Below are positions 28,853 to 41,800 of a DNA stretch of 64,000 nt, one piece after another (position 1 is the first letter of the stretch; the number at the start of each line of letters is the position of its first letter). The position numbers and the translations under genes were made by a program. Location: the NCBI GenBank assembly GCA_014843695.1, contig CM026387.1, positions 78,485,287 through 78,549,286 of the forward strand, read 5' to 3'. This DNA comes from Archivesica marissinica. Lineage: Eukaryota > Mollusca > Bivalvia > Venerida > Vesicomyidae. The notes under the pieces are model-generated. The model was not told the origin of the DNA. It searched no databases and saw only the letters and a list, made by a program, of their open reading frames with translations.

Positions 28853-31800
28853 CGGTACAGTCGCTTAATACGTGTGAATGTCTTGCGAAATACAGGACCA
28901 AAAAGTTAAATGTTATATACAAATGTAAATGCAGAATTGAATTTCTATGCTTGTAAATTCGTTAAAATCATGTCATATTATTCATTAGATCAATGCATTG
29001 TATGTCGTTGTATATATCTATGTATTGATTTAAATGCATTCTTGCAGTTATTGCTGTCCCCATTATTGTATATTACCCATATTCTAAAAACGAAATTTAG
29101 TCATGTTGTTACTGTAATATGTGACCTGACTCTAATAAAAGTATTTGTTGTTGTTGTTGTTGTTGTTGTGTGCATAATTCAAGACTGCATCATTAGTATA
29201 TTGTTATTAATTGACAAACCCACAGTCACAATGGTAAGTGCATCATGTTCGTGAGTAACACTAATATTTTATCATTTTCTGTGATGCACCGTGGTATTCT
29301 TATGTAAACAACGAAAATGAAAGCATGTAAATGTGTAAAAGGTATTAACTTCACCGCACTATATCGTTAATGGCATGTACATTTGAGTTCGCCCTGTGTT
29401 ATCCTATATATGTACACACCATTGTAAAAAGAATGTGGTGATTTATGCCTATTGAGTATACGGTGACATCATGTCGAGGTATTCTCATGATACAGTAACT
29501 TCCACCGCCTTACGGGTAAAACACAGATAATAACAGATAGTTGACGCTGTGCGTATATTATTAATATTCGTGTTATATCACTTTAAGCTACATACATGTA
29601 CATTTTATCTTGTGGATTTTAGAATTTGTATATATGAAGGTGACGTATGGGCTAAGCGGTCCGGGTGTTAACTAACTGTATTATAACTGTATTGGCTGTC
29701 CATTTAGCGCAGTGGTTAACATGCTCACATTTCTCACCAATGCAACCCAGGTTCGATACTCTGACCGGGAAGTATGTGAGATGGTACGATGGTCCCCAAA
29801 TCGGACTGGTGGGTTTTCTCCAGGTTGTTTCGCAATCATTGTAAAATAAATAATGTTTACGCTTTAACTATTATAATTTGATGTACATATGTAATGATAT
29901 AACACAAATCACTATATAAACTATTTAATGTTTAAGTTTAGCCTTTCCCGCTGAAATCCAAGATGGCCGCTCTCTAAAAATAGCATAAACTCTCAAATAA
30001 TCTTTTCACGAACCTCCTGCCGGATTTGACTATTCTTGGTTTGAATGATCAATATACAATGTTCTTTCAAAGTTGTTCAAATAGTGACCATGGGGTCCAA
30101 CATGGGCATTGCCCGGGAATGTCAAATTGTATCGTTGTCATCTATCAAATCGATGGTATAGACGATGCGATCACTCTGATGCAATTGTTGTCAAAATCAG
30201 AAGATTTTGTCATACACGATGGACTGTGGAAGGTCAAAGGATCGTTCTTTTATTATAAATTTCAAAATTCGCAGTGGTTAGCGTGTTCGCTTCTCACCAA
30301 TGCAACCCGGGTTCGATCCTCGGACCGGGAAGTATGTAAGATGGTACGGTTGTCGCCAGATCGGACAGGTGTGTTTTCTCCGGTTACTCCGGTTTCCTCC
30401 CACACGAAAGACCACATATACGCGCCAATGAAAGTGATTAATATAAGTTGTTAGAACTTGTTTTGCAATCGTTTAAAATAAATCACTTGGCCAATGATAA
30501 CCACATTTCACAGTGACTGCCAATTGGTAAAACCTCTTCAGAATTGTTAAAATGGAGGTTGTCGCGAATAAACAATGGCCAATGTCTAAAAATAACATAA
30601 ATTCTTCAAACATCTTCTCACTAACCACCGGTTATATTTTGGCAACATTTGGTAGGAATGATCAATGTAACAAAGTCCAAAAATAGATACTGTAAGTGAT
30701 ACAGACCGTTTTGCTCAAAAGAATTATTTTTTTTGGAGGTTGAGGAAAGGCTATGCTATCATAAAAGGCTGAGAGAAGACAGTGCTGTGCTGATCATAGT
30801 GTTGCTGGGCGTAGTAATGCCGGTGTCATATGTCATATAGAATATTGACCTCCCCCTAGAGTAATGAATGACCCACGGGTCTTGCGGAATAGTCCCACCC
30901 TTGAGAATAGCAATATATACCGGTTGTGGAAAATGTTATATTTATTATAATATAATGTTATTACACTGTTTAAGGCTTATACCTAAATTGTCTCTATCAA
31001 TTTCTAAATATGTTAATGATGCGATTGGTTCTATAACTAGGAGGTTCACTTAATATACAAACACAGAACAAATAAGAACAATGAACCCCGTCCCTATGCA
31101 CAAGTGATGTCGGACCATGCAATAGAATAATAACCCTCCCATATGTGTAACTATATGAGTGAGGGGTGGGTTTTACATAATAACGCCGCCCCCTCCCCCG
31201 ATATGTTTGGTGAAGCTATATGGCTTCGTTTATTTATTTGATTATCCATATATACAATGTGCTACAATGTGCGTTCTTGTGCATGAGCTATTTCACATGC
31301 AGTACGTACATGTAATCAATACTAATTAATAAGAATTTAGATGCGATTGATAACATAATGTTATAGCAAAACTACAATATTAATTAGTTATCTATTTGAA
31401 TGTATGATTTACAAACATGTTGTTATTTATGTTTTGATGGATGAGATATTCGTACATTATGTTGAATTCAAATTTGAATAATTGATATATATTCTATGCG
31501 TCATATTTAACGTATTTTATATTTTTTGATTCCACAGGTACTTCATCCCAAATTTCGTTTGTGGCTGGAATTCAGTAAATACATCCATGAAAATCTTACA
31601 TTAATATCTTATCTCTCTTGATGGGAATATCTTATTAACTAGTTTATATTTATATACTCTGGTATATGTGTCCGCCTCCGTGGTCGAGTGGTTAAGGTCG
31701 CTCACTTGTATACCACTGTAACCTATCATCACTGATGGTCACGGGTTCGAGCCCCGCTCAGACCGTGTTTCATTTATATGAACAAGTTGGCAGTTTCTTA

Positions 31801-34800
31801 CGGAGGATGGTGCATCCAAGTACTGGTTAACCGCTGGAGCCTGCCCAGGAAAGGTGTTGTTAGGTAAACTGCCCGCCGACGATATAGCCCAAAAATGGTG
31901 CTGATGCAGGCGTAAATCCCGAAATATAACATAAGATATAACATAACATACTCTGGTATATGGTTTGTAAGATCTTTGGTACTGTCTGTGTTCATATAGA
32001 ATACCAAGAAATTAACACCATAGTGTTTATAATAATATTTTTTTAATAGCTTTCCAGTTGATTTAGATTCGTTTAGTAACATATTTACCCATTTAATGTT
32101 TATTGAAATTATATAAGTTACATAATTTAAACAATAAATATCGGAAACATGTACGTATCGAAAACATGTCAACAGACGATACCCGTGCATTAAATACAAT
32201 ATTGCTCGGAGGGACACCTGTGGTCATCCTCTGCCAGTAATATCTGGATAGTGGCCATATAACCCAAGCTGTTGATGCGACTTTAAATCGCAAAAGCAAA
32301 CATATATAAAGTCTGCAAAAGCTATGGAAATAGTTGTGAAAATCAAAGCTGCTTTTCGGTTTACTGTTTTCTTCACATTAACTTATGTTTGTGTCACCAT
32401 GTACATTGGAAGTGAAAGTATTAACATTGGAAACGGAGTTCATATTATGTTACTGACAAGTACAACGCATACACAAACTAGTCTCTCAATTATAACAGGT
32501 TAAAGCATGGATAATTGGTTGGTGGGAGATTAAAATAATCGACTTCAGAGATATGTCATTCGTGTAATTTGTAATTACATTCAATTACTCTGGAAAATGT
32601 ACTTAATTGTAATTGATTACACTTGCAGTTGTAATTACTCCTTGTCTGGCATACTAACATGAACTTTTCAGCCAATGTAGGTAGGATAAGCTTCAAATAG
32701 ATATCATACTATTTTCAGGTTTGCAGAACTAGCTACGTGATGAAAGAGTTTGTACAGCAGTATTGTCAGAAATGTGATGAGTACAACTCGTATATGCAAG
32801 AAACTATGACCAAGGTAGCCTTTCAGGCAAGTATTCATAAAATGATTGAGCTGTTGATGTTTATGGCATCAGATTATATGTTCTCCCTTTATTACATAAT
32901 AATAGAATTAATGAAGCAAAACAAGCAGAAGCTCTTTATAACCTACGTAGATTTTACGCGTGCCTTTGACTCCCTTTGGAGAGTATGTCTATGGAAAATA
33001 CTAATGAAATAAATGGAAAATGCTTCCGTATTCTCTTTAACATGTACACACATTAAATCCTGTGTATCTGTGAATAATGAAAACACCTCCTCTTTCAAAT
33101 GCGATTGTGGGGTACGTCAGGGGATCATTTGTCACCTCTGCTTTTTAGTATATACCTGAATGACGTTGAAAATGTCCTAGCATCCTGGGGTAATCACGGA
33201 ATAAACATAGATATTTTATCAACCAAAGCCAAAACTTTATTAAAAATAGTAGTCCTATATGCCGATGATACACTACTATTTGCAGACGACAAAATATCCC
33301 TTCAAAAATGCCTGAACGATTGTTACGATTACAGTCAAATCTGGAAATTAGAAGCAAATATAGACAAAACAAAAGTAATGGTTTTTGGCGCTAGAAAATT
33401 AAAATATCTACACTTTTTCCTGGGAGACAGTGCATTGAAATAGTTAAAATGTATGAATATCTAGGATTAGTTTTCTCGAGCAACGGGAGTTTCGCTGCAG
33501 CACGACATCACATAGCCGACCAGGCAAACAAGGCTTTGCATTTGTTATTGATGAGAATAAACAATTTAGATATCTCAATTGATTTACAATTAAAACTATT
33601 TGATTGTACAATTTTACCAATACTCACATATGGATGCGAGATATATGGCTTTGAAAATATATTCATCCTCGAAATAGTACATAATAACTTCATGCGGAAA
33701 ATCACGTGCACCAGAAAAAGCATGCATATGTATATGCTCTATCCGGAGCTAGGAAGATACCCTATTGAAATAACAATCCAAATTCGAATGATAGTGTACT
33801 CGTTTAAAAAATACAAACTTATCATATTTGTGCTATGAAGCTATGCTATTTTCAAATGATTTCAAACGTTTTCGATGGATGAAATGCATTTACGACATAC
33901 TAAACAATACAGGTTATTCATATTTATGTCTCCAACAAAGATATACAATTTCTAAACACTATTCTAAACTAATTAGAGAAACCCTAATAAACCAGTTTTT
34001 CCAAAAATGGTCCATCGACATTGAAAATTCATCAACAGGAAAAATGTACGGACTTTTCAAAGATAATATAAATTTTGAACCATACTTGAATATATTACCA
34101 TGTCACCAAGGTATAACAATGCTTAAATTCAGAACAGCAAACCACAAACTGGCCGTAGAACATAACGACCGAAAATGCCAGTTCTGTCCCTCTCAATTAG
34201 GCGATGAGTTACATACACTTACATTAAAAAATATCCGTGAAAAATTACTCGCACCATATTTCAATAGGAAACCCAATGTACTATTTCAACAACTTCTTAA
34301 CTCACAGATAAAGTTAATCAACAGTCACTGACGCAACACATATAATGTTCTTTTCTCGCCGACCCCCCCCCCACTTTCCTTGTTATCTCTAAATATACAT
34401 GTTAGTCTCAAATAATTGATTAACTTACTCACGCAAAACTTGAATCAATATTATAATTATCAAATATAACAATACCGTGAAAATAATCACATCACACTAA
34501 ATAACTAAATTAACCCGCCGACAGATTCGTGATAAGAAAATATCCAGTGAACGCACTGAAAAACTCACTGACGGAATATTTCCATTGACTATACAATAGG
34601 AATAGTAACACCTCGACCGCGCCGTAGTATAACTTGACTAGCTCAAATAATTCCCACGGTCGACATAATTACTATATATAGGTAATTGCACGTGCACGTA
34701 ATGTATTTAACGGTCTAATGTAACGCATGTATATTTATATGAAAACAAGTCTAAAACCCTTTAATAATGAACTAAATGCAGTTTCCCCCACCAGTGGCAT

Positions 34801-35803
34801 GCTTATTGTTCAGTATTGTTCAATTTACAATTTTATTTAGCAATAACTGGCAATACCGTATTATAAAGTGATAGAGACTTACTACAGGAGGATATACACT
34901 GCATGCACGCATGGTCAGAAACATGGCTCCTAAAGTTTCATCCCGATAAGTGCCATACCATGTCAATTGGCAGAAATAGACTGGAAGAACGCCAATATAG
35001 TTTAAAGGCTGAATACCCGCCAATGAATAAAAGTCGGTCAGAAAAGGATGTCGGAGTAGTCATTGATGATAAATTGACATTTGAGAAGCACATAGCTGAG
35101 AAGGTGAACAAAGCAAACTCGATTGCAGGTGTAATAAGAAGATCGTTTGAATATTTAGATTGCATTACATTCAAACTCTTGTATACCGCATTAGTTAGAC
35201 CACATTTGGAATACGCCAACCCAGTCTGAAACCCATATAAAAAGAAAGATGTTACAACTATTGAAAATGTGCAAAGAAGAGCGACAAAGCTAGTTCCCGA
35301 GTTGTCATATACTGAGAGACTGAAAAAACTCAAATTGCCGACACTTGCATATAGACGAACGAGAGGAGACATGATCGAAGTTTTCAAAATCCTGAATGAA
35401 AAATATGACTTTCCGCCCGAGAAACTGTTCAACTTAAGAGACAACAATTCAACAAGAGGAAACACCCATAACATATATAAACCAAGGGCACTACTGAACA
35501 TCAGATAATACTCGTTTACTCACAGAGTGATAGACACCTGGAATTCCCTACCAGACAGTGTTATAAGTGCAAAGTCAGTACCTTCTTTTGAGAGACGTCT
35601 AGACAAATTTTGGAAAAATCAAGACATATTGTATAATTATAATGAGCAAATCGCAACCGGACGCGACAGTACAAATAACGAAGAGCTGGAGTCAGAGGCT
35701 GAGGACAGCCTTCTTCCAGAAGTCGACTTATGAATACTTATGAATAAATTTTGCATAAATTATACTGACTGCTTAGTAAATTGTTGAAAACCTGAATATA
35801 ATA

Positions 35804-35882
<79 letters not shown>

Positions 35883-38800
35883 AGTCTGTCAGTCTGTCAA
35901 TTAAGCTCCCATGTGTCAATAATATGAGCAAATACACAACATGTCAGCAGTGTATTGGGAACCTCAAATTATGTCACACAGCATAGCATGTAGAATAAAC
36001 AGGATGATGCATTTAGTGCCAAGATGGGACTATTGTTTGTTTTCATGGAGTACAATTAGTATTTGCGAATTTCCTCCATCTCTGTCCATCAAATATAGTG
36101 CATAGCATTAATCAATTATTAGTGCATGCATTTCTGAGAAACGTATCATAACCTGCCTTTGTAAAATGGAGCAACTTGCGATAACTGTTCGCACTTCATG
36201 GTCTGCATTAGGTCCATTATTTTGTGTTTGAATCATACTTGATTGGTATTTAGACACCACTTTAACTGCAATGTATTGATTTTTTAATTGAAAAACTTAA
36301 AATGCATTAATATGATATTCGTATACGATTTTAACATTCGAATATTCGGACCTATATTCGAACATTCGTTGCCATACATACTAATCTAAAGTCTCAGACG
36401 AGTGATTGCTATTGCTACACACACATCTCACAAAAGGTATGCAATGTCACACTTATTATACTGTTACATCTAATACCATAGGATTAACTATAATGTTTAC
36501 GGACAATGAAATGCATGGATTCATTTGAAGAATATTGCATAAACCTCCATCTTGACCATGTGTTTAACAATCATATCAAAACACATTAGAATCACTGACT
36601 ACTACTCAGTATTTGATAAACAAGTCTCGATTATGCCAGCACCGCATGGATTCCACGTGCATTTTAATATTCACTTGCACCATAATCGAAGTTTGGAATT
36701 TAGGAGTCATGAAATTGCACGATGCCAAGGATTAATTGCTAGTGCTAATGGACAAATTAACCCTGATAGTTATATGTTTATGAAACTTTGGCTCCTGTCG
36801 ACAATCGGCCATTTCCATTATAATTGCATACGCCATAACAGCAAATAGCATAACATCCTATTTATTTTCGGATATATTGCATATGATGACTAAAGACGAA
36901 ACATAGCAATTTGTGTCATGAAAGTACGTGTACTCGATAGTTGATAATTGTGTCACACATACACACTGTTGACTTGTAATGTACCCTTTCCTGACTTGTG
37001 ATGCATATTTGTATGATGTACATTACACCCTTATAAACTTATGTTATATGCTTTTATTATTCACTTGTAATACACCCATTATTAACGTGTATGTACCCTT
37101 TATAGACTTGTACATTTTAATACACATTTGATTGATTTGTAGTACACCTTTAACTTTTAATACATCCTATATATACATTTATGCTGATAATGTAACTAAA
37201 TAGTTCTCATATTCTCCTATTTTGTATGCTTGATTTTGACCATACAGTAGTATTTATTATTAACTAGTGATTCATATAAAAGTAATGTAAAGTGTTGTTT
37301 ATTATAGTGTCACCTCTATTTAAAGGGCCAGCCATTTCTGTCTTACGTGACACCTCTTTTTTTATTAACATCTGTACTTCCCAGTACTATGCCTGGTATA
37401 TTGCGGGTGCCGGGCTGGTAGGCTATCGGTAACTATTATTTAACTAGCTGGCGCCATATCAGAACGATGTTCGAACGTTCGACCTCCTGCTCTGTATGCG
37501 GACGCCTTAACCACTAGGCCACGGAGACGGTATATGTAATTATTATAATAGTATTATTTGCACATTGTCACTTTTGTATATGCTGAAATAATTGCAGGTG
37601 TCAAGTTGTTCTTTATATTTTAGGCTATTTCAAAAGGATATGCGTTAGATTATGGGCACTTCTCAGTAGATCAGAACAAGCGTTTTGGCATGCTGTTATC
37701 TGCTCTATTTGTAAATGAATGGAAGAAGCGTGTTAGTGAATCTGAGAAGGATATACAACAGAGCATACTCAATCATGTGTTGATTTGGGCACCTTTTCAA
37801 CAGTATCTGACAATTCTTTGTAAGTCAGTTTGATAAAAACACTATGGAACACATCTACAATGTGCATCCTTTCACTCCCATATACATTATTATACAGTGC
37901 CATTTATGGACCCAAAGTATAATTACGCCTCTTATCAGATTTGCAATAGAAGTTATAGCAAACATTTGTTATGTTATTGTCTTGGGTCGGCAAGAAGACG
38001 TCAGACTAATGATTTCCATTCTAACATTTAATCACGATAGGTCGTGTTACAGACGCATTGTCTTAGTCAAATTTGATAAACAGGCAAATTCATTGCAGGA
38101 TAATATGGATTTTTAATTGTTTGCGAAATTGACGATGCCGGCTAACTTTGTCAATAATAGACCGCGTAAGGAAAGGGATTCGAGTAAGTTACTAGGTAAC
38201 ATTATTCACAATCCTAACTGTGGTGTTGCAACTATTCCTATGCACCATTCTTGAATAAAATATTCTTTATACTACACCGCGTACATTTTCATCTTAAGAC
38301 ACTCTGAAACTAAAAGTATGTTGGAAGTGTTTTAAATGATTTTGGTAAATGTTTCATTTCACAACCATTTACCTTATTTCAGTTGATAGAGCTGGTGAGA
38401 ATAAGATTGCCATGACAGACGAATGTGTTGAGAACTTAGTCAAGGCAGTGGTAGTAATTGAAAACAGATGTTCTGCTCTTAGTGATGGTTCAATTACGAT
38501 TGGAGACTTCAAAATAATTCAAGAAAAGGGTGACAAATTTTCAGAGCTGGCATATCTAGTCCAATCCAAGAAATACCGTGTAACAAAAGTAATAGAAATA
38601 CGACAGAAAGAAATTGATGCATTCAAAGAGCAGTCAGAAGAATTGACCACTCTAGTAACTCTGTGTCAACATTTACCTAATGGTGAGTTTGTGTTTATAT
38701 TATCTGCAAAGAACCCTATCATGTGTGTGCATATGACCATATATAATATGTATATATGATACATCGATGAGGTATTCAATTGTTTTATATAATTGTTCAC

Positions 38801-41800
38801 TGTATAAATGGATTTGCACTCGATGACTTAGAGGACTAATTTGCCATCGACGTAGTACTTAATATACGTTAACTATATTTGGGTTTCCAAAGTACATATA
38901 GAACAATACTATAGAATGGGCCATTTCAAAATAGATTGAAATTATAAAATACTAACCATATGAATAAGGCTTCAGCTCGCAGGTTAACCATCCACCAATT
39001 GCAAATTATATTTACATTATCAAATGGGCTGCATTGCATCATTAGAACTGGATATAGCCAGTTCCATGTCAATGAGCTGCTAGCATGATTAAAAGCTGCA
39101 TGTCATGATGTAATTATCATTTCCACTGGGATGGTAATCCAGGGACCGCGGGTTCGATCCCCCGTCTGACCCGAATAAAATTAACAGTCTTTCAGATGGG
39201 ACTTTAAACCGAGAGCTCGTATCAGTGCTTTACACCGTGAAAGTAAAAGAACCAAAGGAGACTGTGGAATTGGTCTCTGTCTGTATCATTGCACTATCTT
39301 CCAACACTCTGTAATGATTAATCTCTTCAGGAGGCATCGCTGATATGGGCAACCAGTAGCGACGATAAGTAAAATTGAAACACACACAGTAATTATCAGT
39401 TGGAGCGATGTGTTATTATTTATCTTGTAGTATTTTCATTTATTGCAAATAAGAAAATGAAATCAAATTTCTATATACAGTCGGCATTGTACATATAATA
39501 AATTGTATTTATGGTCGTCATGGTACATACAATAAACAATAGCTAAAGATAGAGAGGCCTGGTGCTGGTTACTATCAAACAGCATTGACTTGTGTGCATG
39601 CCTATGTAGATATAGGCTATAGGTTTAATAATTAATTAAAAGTTGAAGTTCGTACTTGTTGTTCCATCGATCTCGGAGATCAAGGTATACAGAACCACAT
39701 CAGTCGCTACATTACAACAGTGCAGACGGTGGCATTTTTCTAAGATTTCTACCATAGACTGCTATAGTGGCCAACACCACTCGTTATATAATGATTTAAA
39801 TATTCATTCGGTGAAATATAATTCGATCACACACTGAAACAAACATATATCCTCTTAATCTTTTTTATATATCAAACCCTTCGCGGGTGAGTAATCATAT
39901 TCTTTCCATGATTTCTATTTCAGTAATTGATTTTGACCTCAACCCTTTATTGGCTTTACCCTATTTCATATTAAGGAAATGGTCACAGAATTGTTCACTC
40001 GTCATGCAGGACAAGCCAGCAAGCATTCTGATTTAGCATTTAACAATAACCTATGATATATTTTATAGTGGATAGAACAGCCATTGATATCATTCTGAAG
40101 AAGCAGGACCATATAGATGAGCACATGATTAAGGAATGTTGCATACCAGCAGACGCAAGTAAAGTGGAAGAAGTGGAGTCATACCAACCGAAATTGTGTG
40201 CATTTGAATTGTCCAAACCTGTGTTAGACATGGTTCCACAACTCCTTGTATGCAGCAGTAGTAATACATTTATGAGGCTATGGATTCATCAGTGCCAAGG
40301 AATTAATGATCAGTGTGATACTCTTGATGATACTGTTCAGCAAGTCTGGATTCCAGTCAAATGCAGGTATGTGATTAATGTAACGTTTGTTACTCTCGTC
40401 CTTTATGAACATATTGGAGATTTTTAATGACATACAATTAGGGTATTTATATGTTTAAAATCTCCTAAGACGTGTTCAATGTAGATTTATTTCATGTTTT
40501 GCATACAATCGACATGTTCATTATGATTATGCTTATACCAAACATTTTAGTCTTATTAGCTCACCTAGGTTGGCTATTCGATGTGTAATGTAATGTCTGT
40601 CAGCAATTTCTTCAAATTATATCTCGTCTGAACTGCTAGTGTGGATTATGAGAGCAACTAGTGAATCATATATAGCTAAGATGGTTTCCATTTGAAATCT
40701 TGCTTAATATCTATATTTAACAATGTACCTGATGTCAAAGCCATGCTATCCTGTTGTATTCAGATGGGACACAATGTCAGACCAGATCAAATCTGGTGTC
40801 ATGAAGTTCCGAGACTTTGAGAAATTTCTTGGTGAGATGTACAAAGAGGACTATGAATTTATGAAGGATGAAATGAAAAAGCTCAATGTCACCGACAAAA
40901 GCATCAAAAAACGACTGGACCAGTTGAAGAAGTATAGGCAACTTAACACCTGTGTGAAGGGAGCCCAGACTTTACTGAAGTTCACTGCTGAATATCAACT
41001 GACTGGAGAGTTTGATCAAATAAAAGACATTGCAACTGTAAGACTTGGTGATTTTATATGCATGATCTAAAGTGCACACACTTAATAAACAAATAGCAAC
41101 ATTTGAATACCCAGTAGGTATATCAGATATTATTGGAACACCTGCGTGATACAGTTGGCCACACTTAATAAACAAATAGCACCATTTGAATATCCAGTAG
41201 GTATATCAGATATTATTGGAACACCTGCGTGATACAGTTGGCCACACTTAATAAACAAATAGCACCATTTGAATACCCAGTAGGTATATCAAATATGATT
41301 CGAACACCTGCGTGATACAGTTGGCCACACTTAATAAACAAATAGCACCATTTGAATACCCAGTAGGTATATCAGATATTATTCGAACACCTGCGTGATA
41401 CAGTTGTAAGTTAATCCATTGTAAGTCAAGTTATCAGCAATATTTTCAGCGGCATTTTAGTAATTAAAAAGCTATGTACAACTTTCCCATATGATCTCAA
41501 TATAAAAACCAAATACTTTGATACAGCTATAACAAGTGACTAGTGGAATTGGCCAGCCTTACTATATATGATAATACCATTATGGCCATTATAAAGACCA
41601 GCTCTGATACATGTATACGTTTGGAGGGACTATCTACAATTATAGGATCCAGTTATCTACACTATTCACGCTCACCAATGGGACATTCATATTCCCGACA
41701 CCCTTCTTGTGGTATAGTAAGTGTACATGAATGCTATGTTGCATCATAGGTGTACATGAATGCTATGTCGCATCATAGGTGTACATGAATGCTATGTTGC

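Noticed and set aside
28384..28956. Long open frames on both strands rich in Tyr/Cys/Met/Val or His/Thr/Tyr
   Set aside because: They lie in a tatgtg/ta simple repeat.
30026..30454. 142-residue open frame
   Set aside because: It crosses repeat family E and a SINE; both are non-coding elsewhere.
31538..31574. Possible 37-bp exon (ccacag acceptor; [12 protein letters not shown]; gtaaat donor)
   Set aside because: Its length breaks the frame between exon 6 (ends phase 0) and exon 7 (starts phase 0). No other acceptor rescues it.
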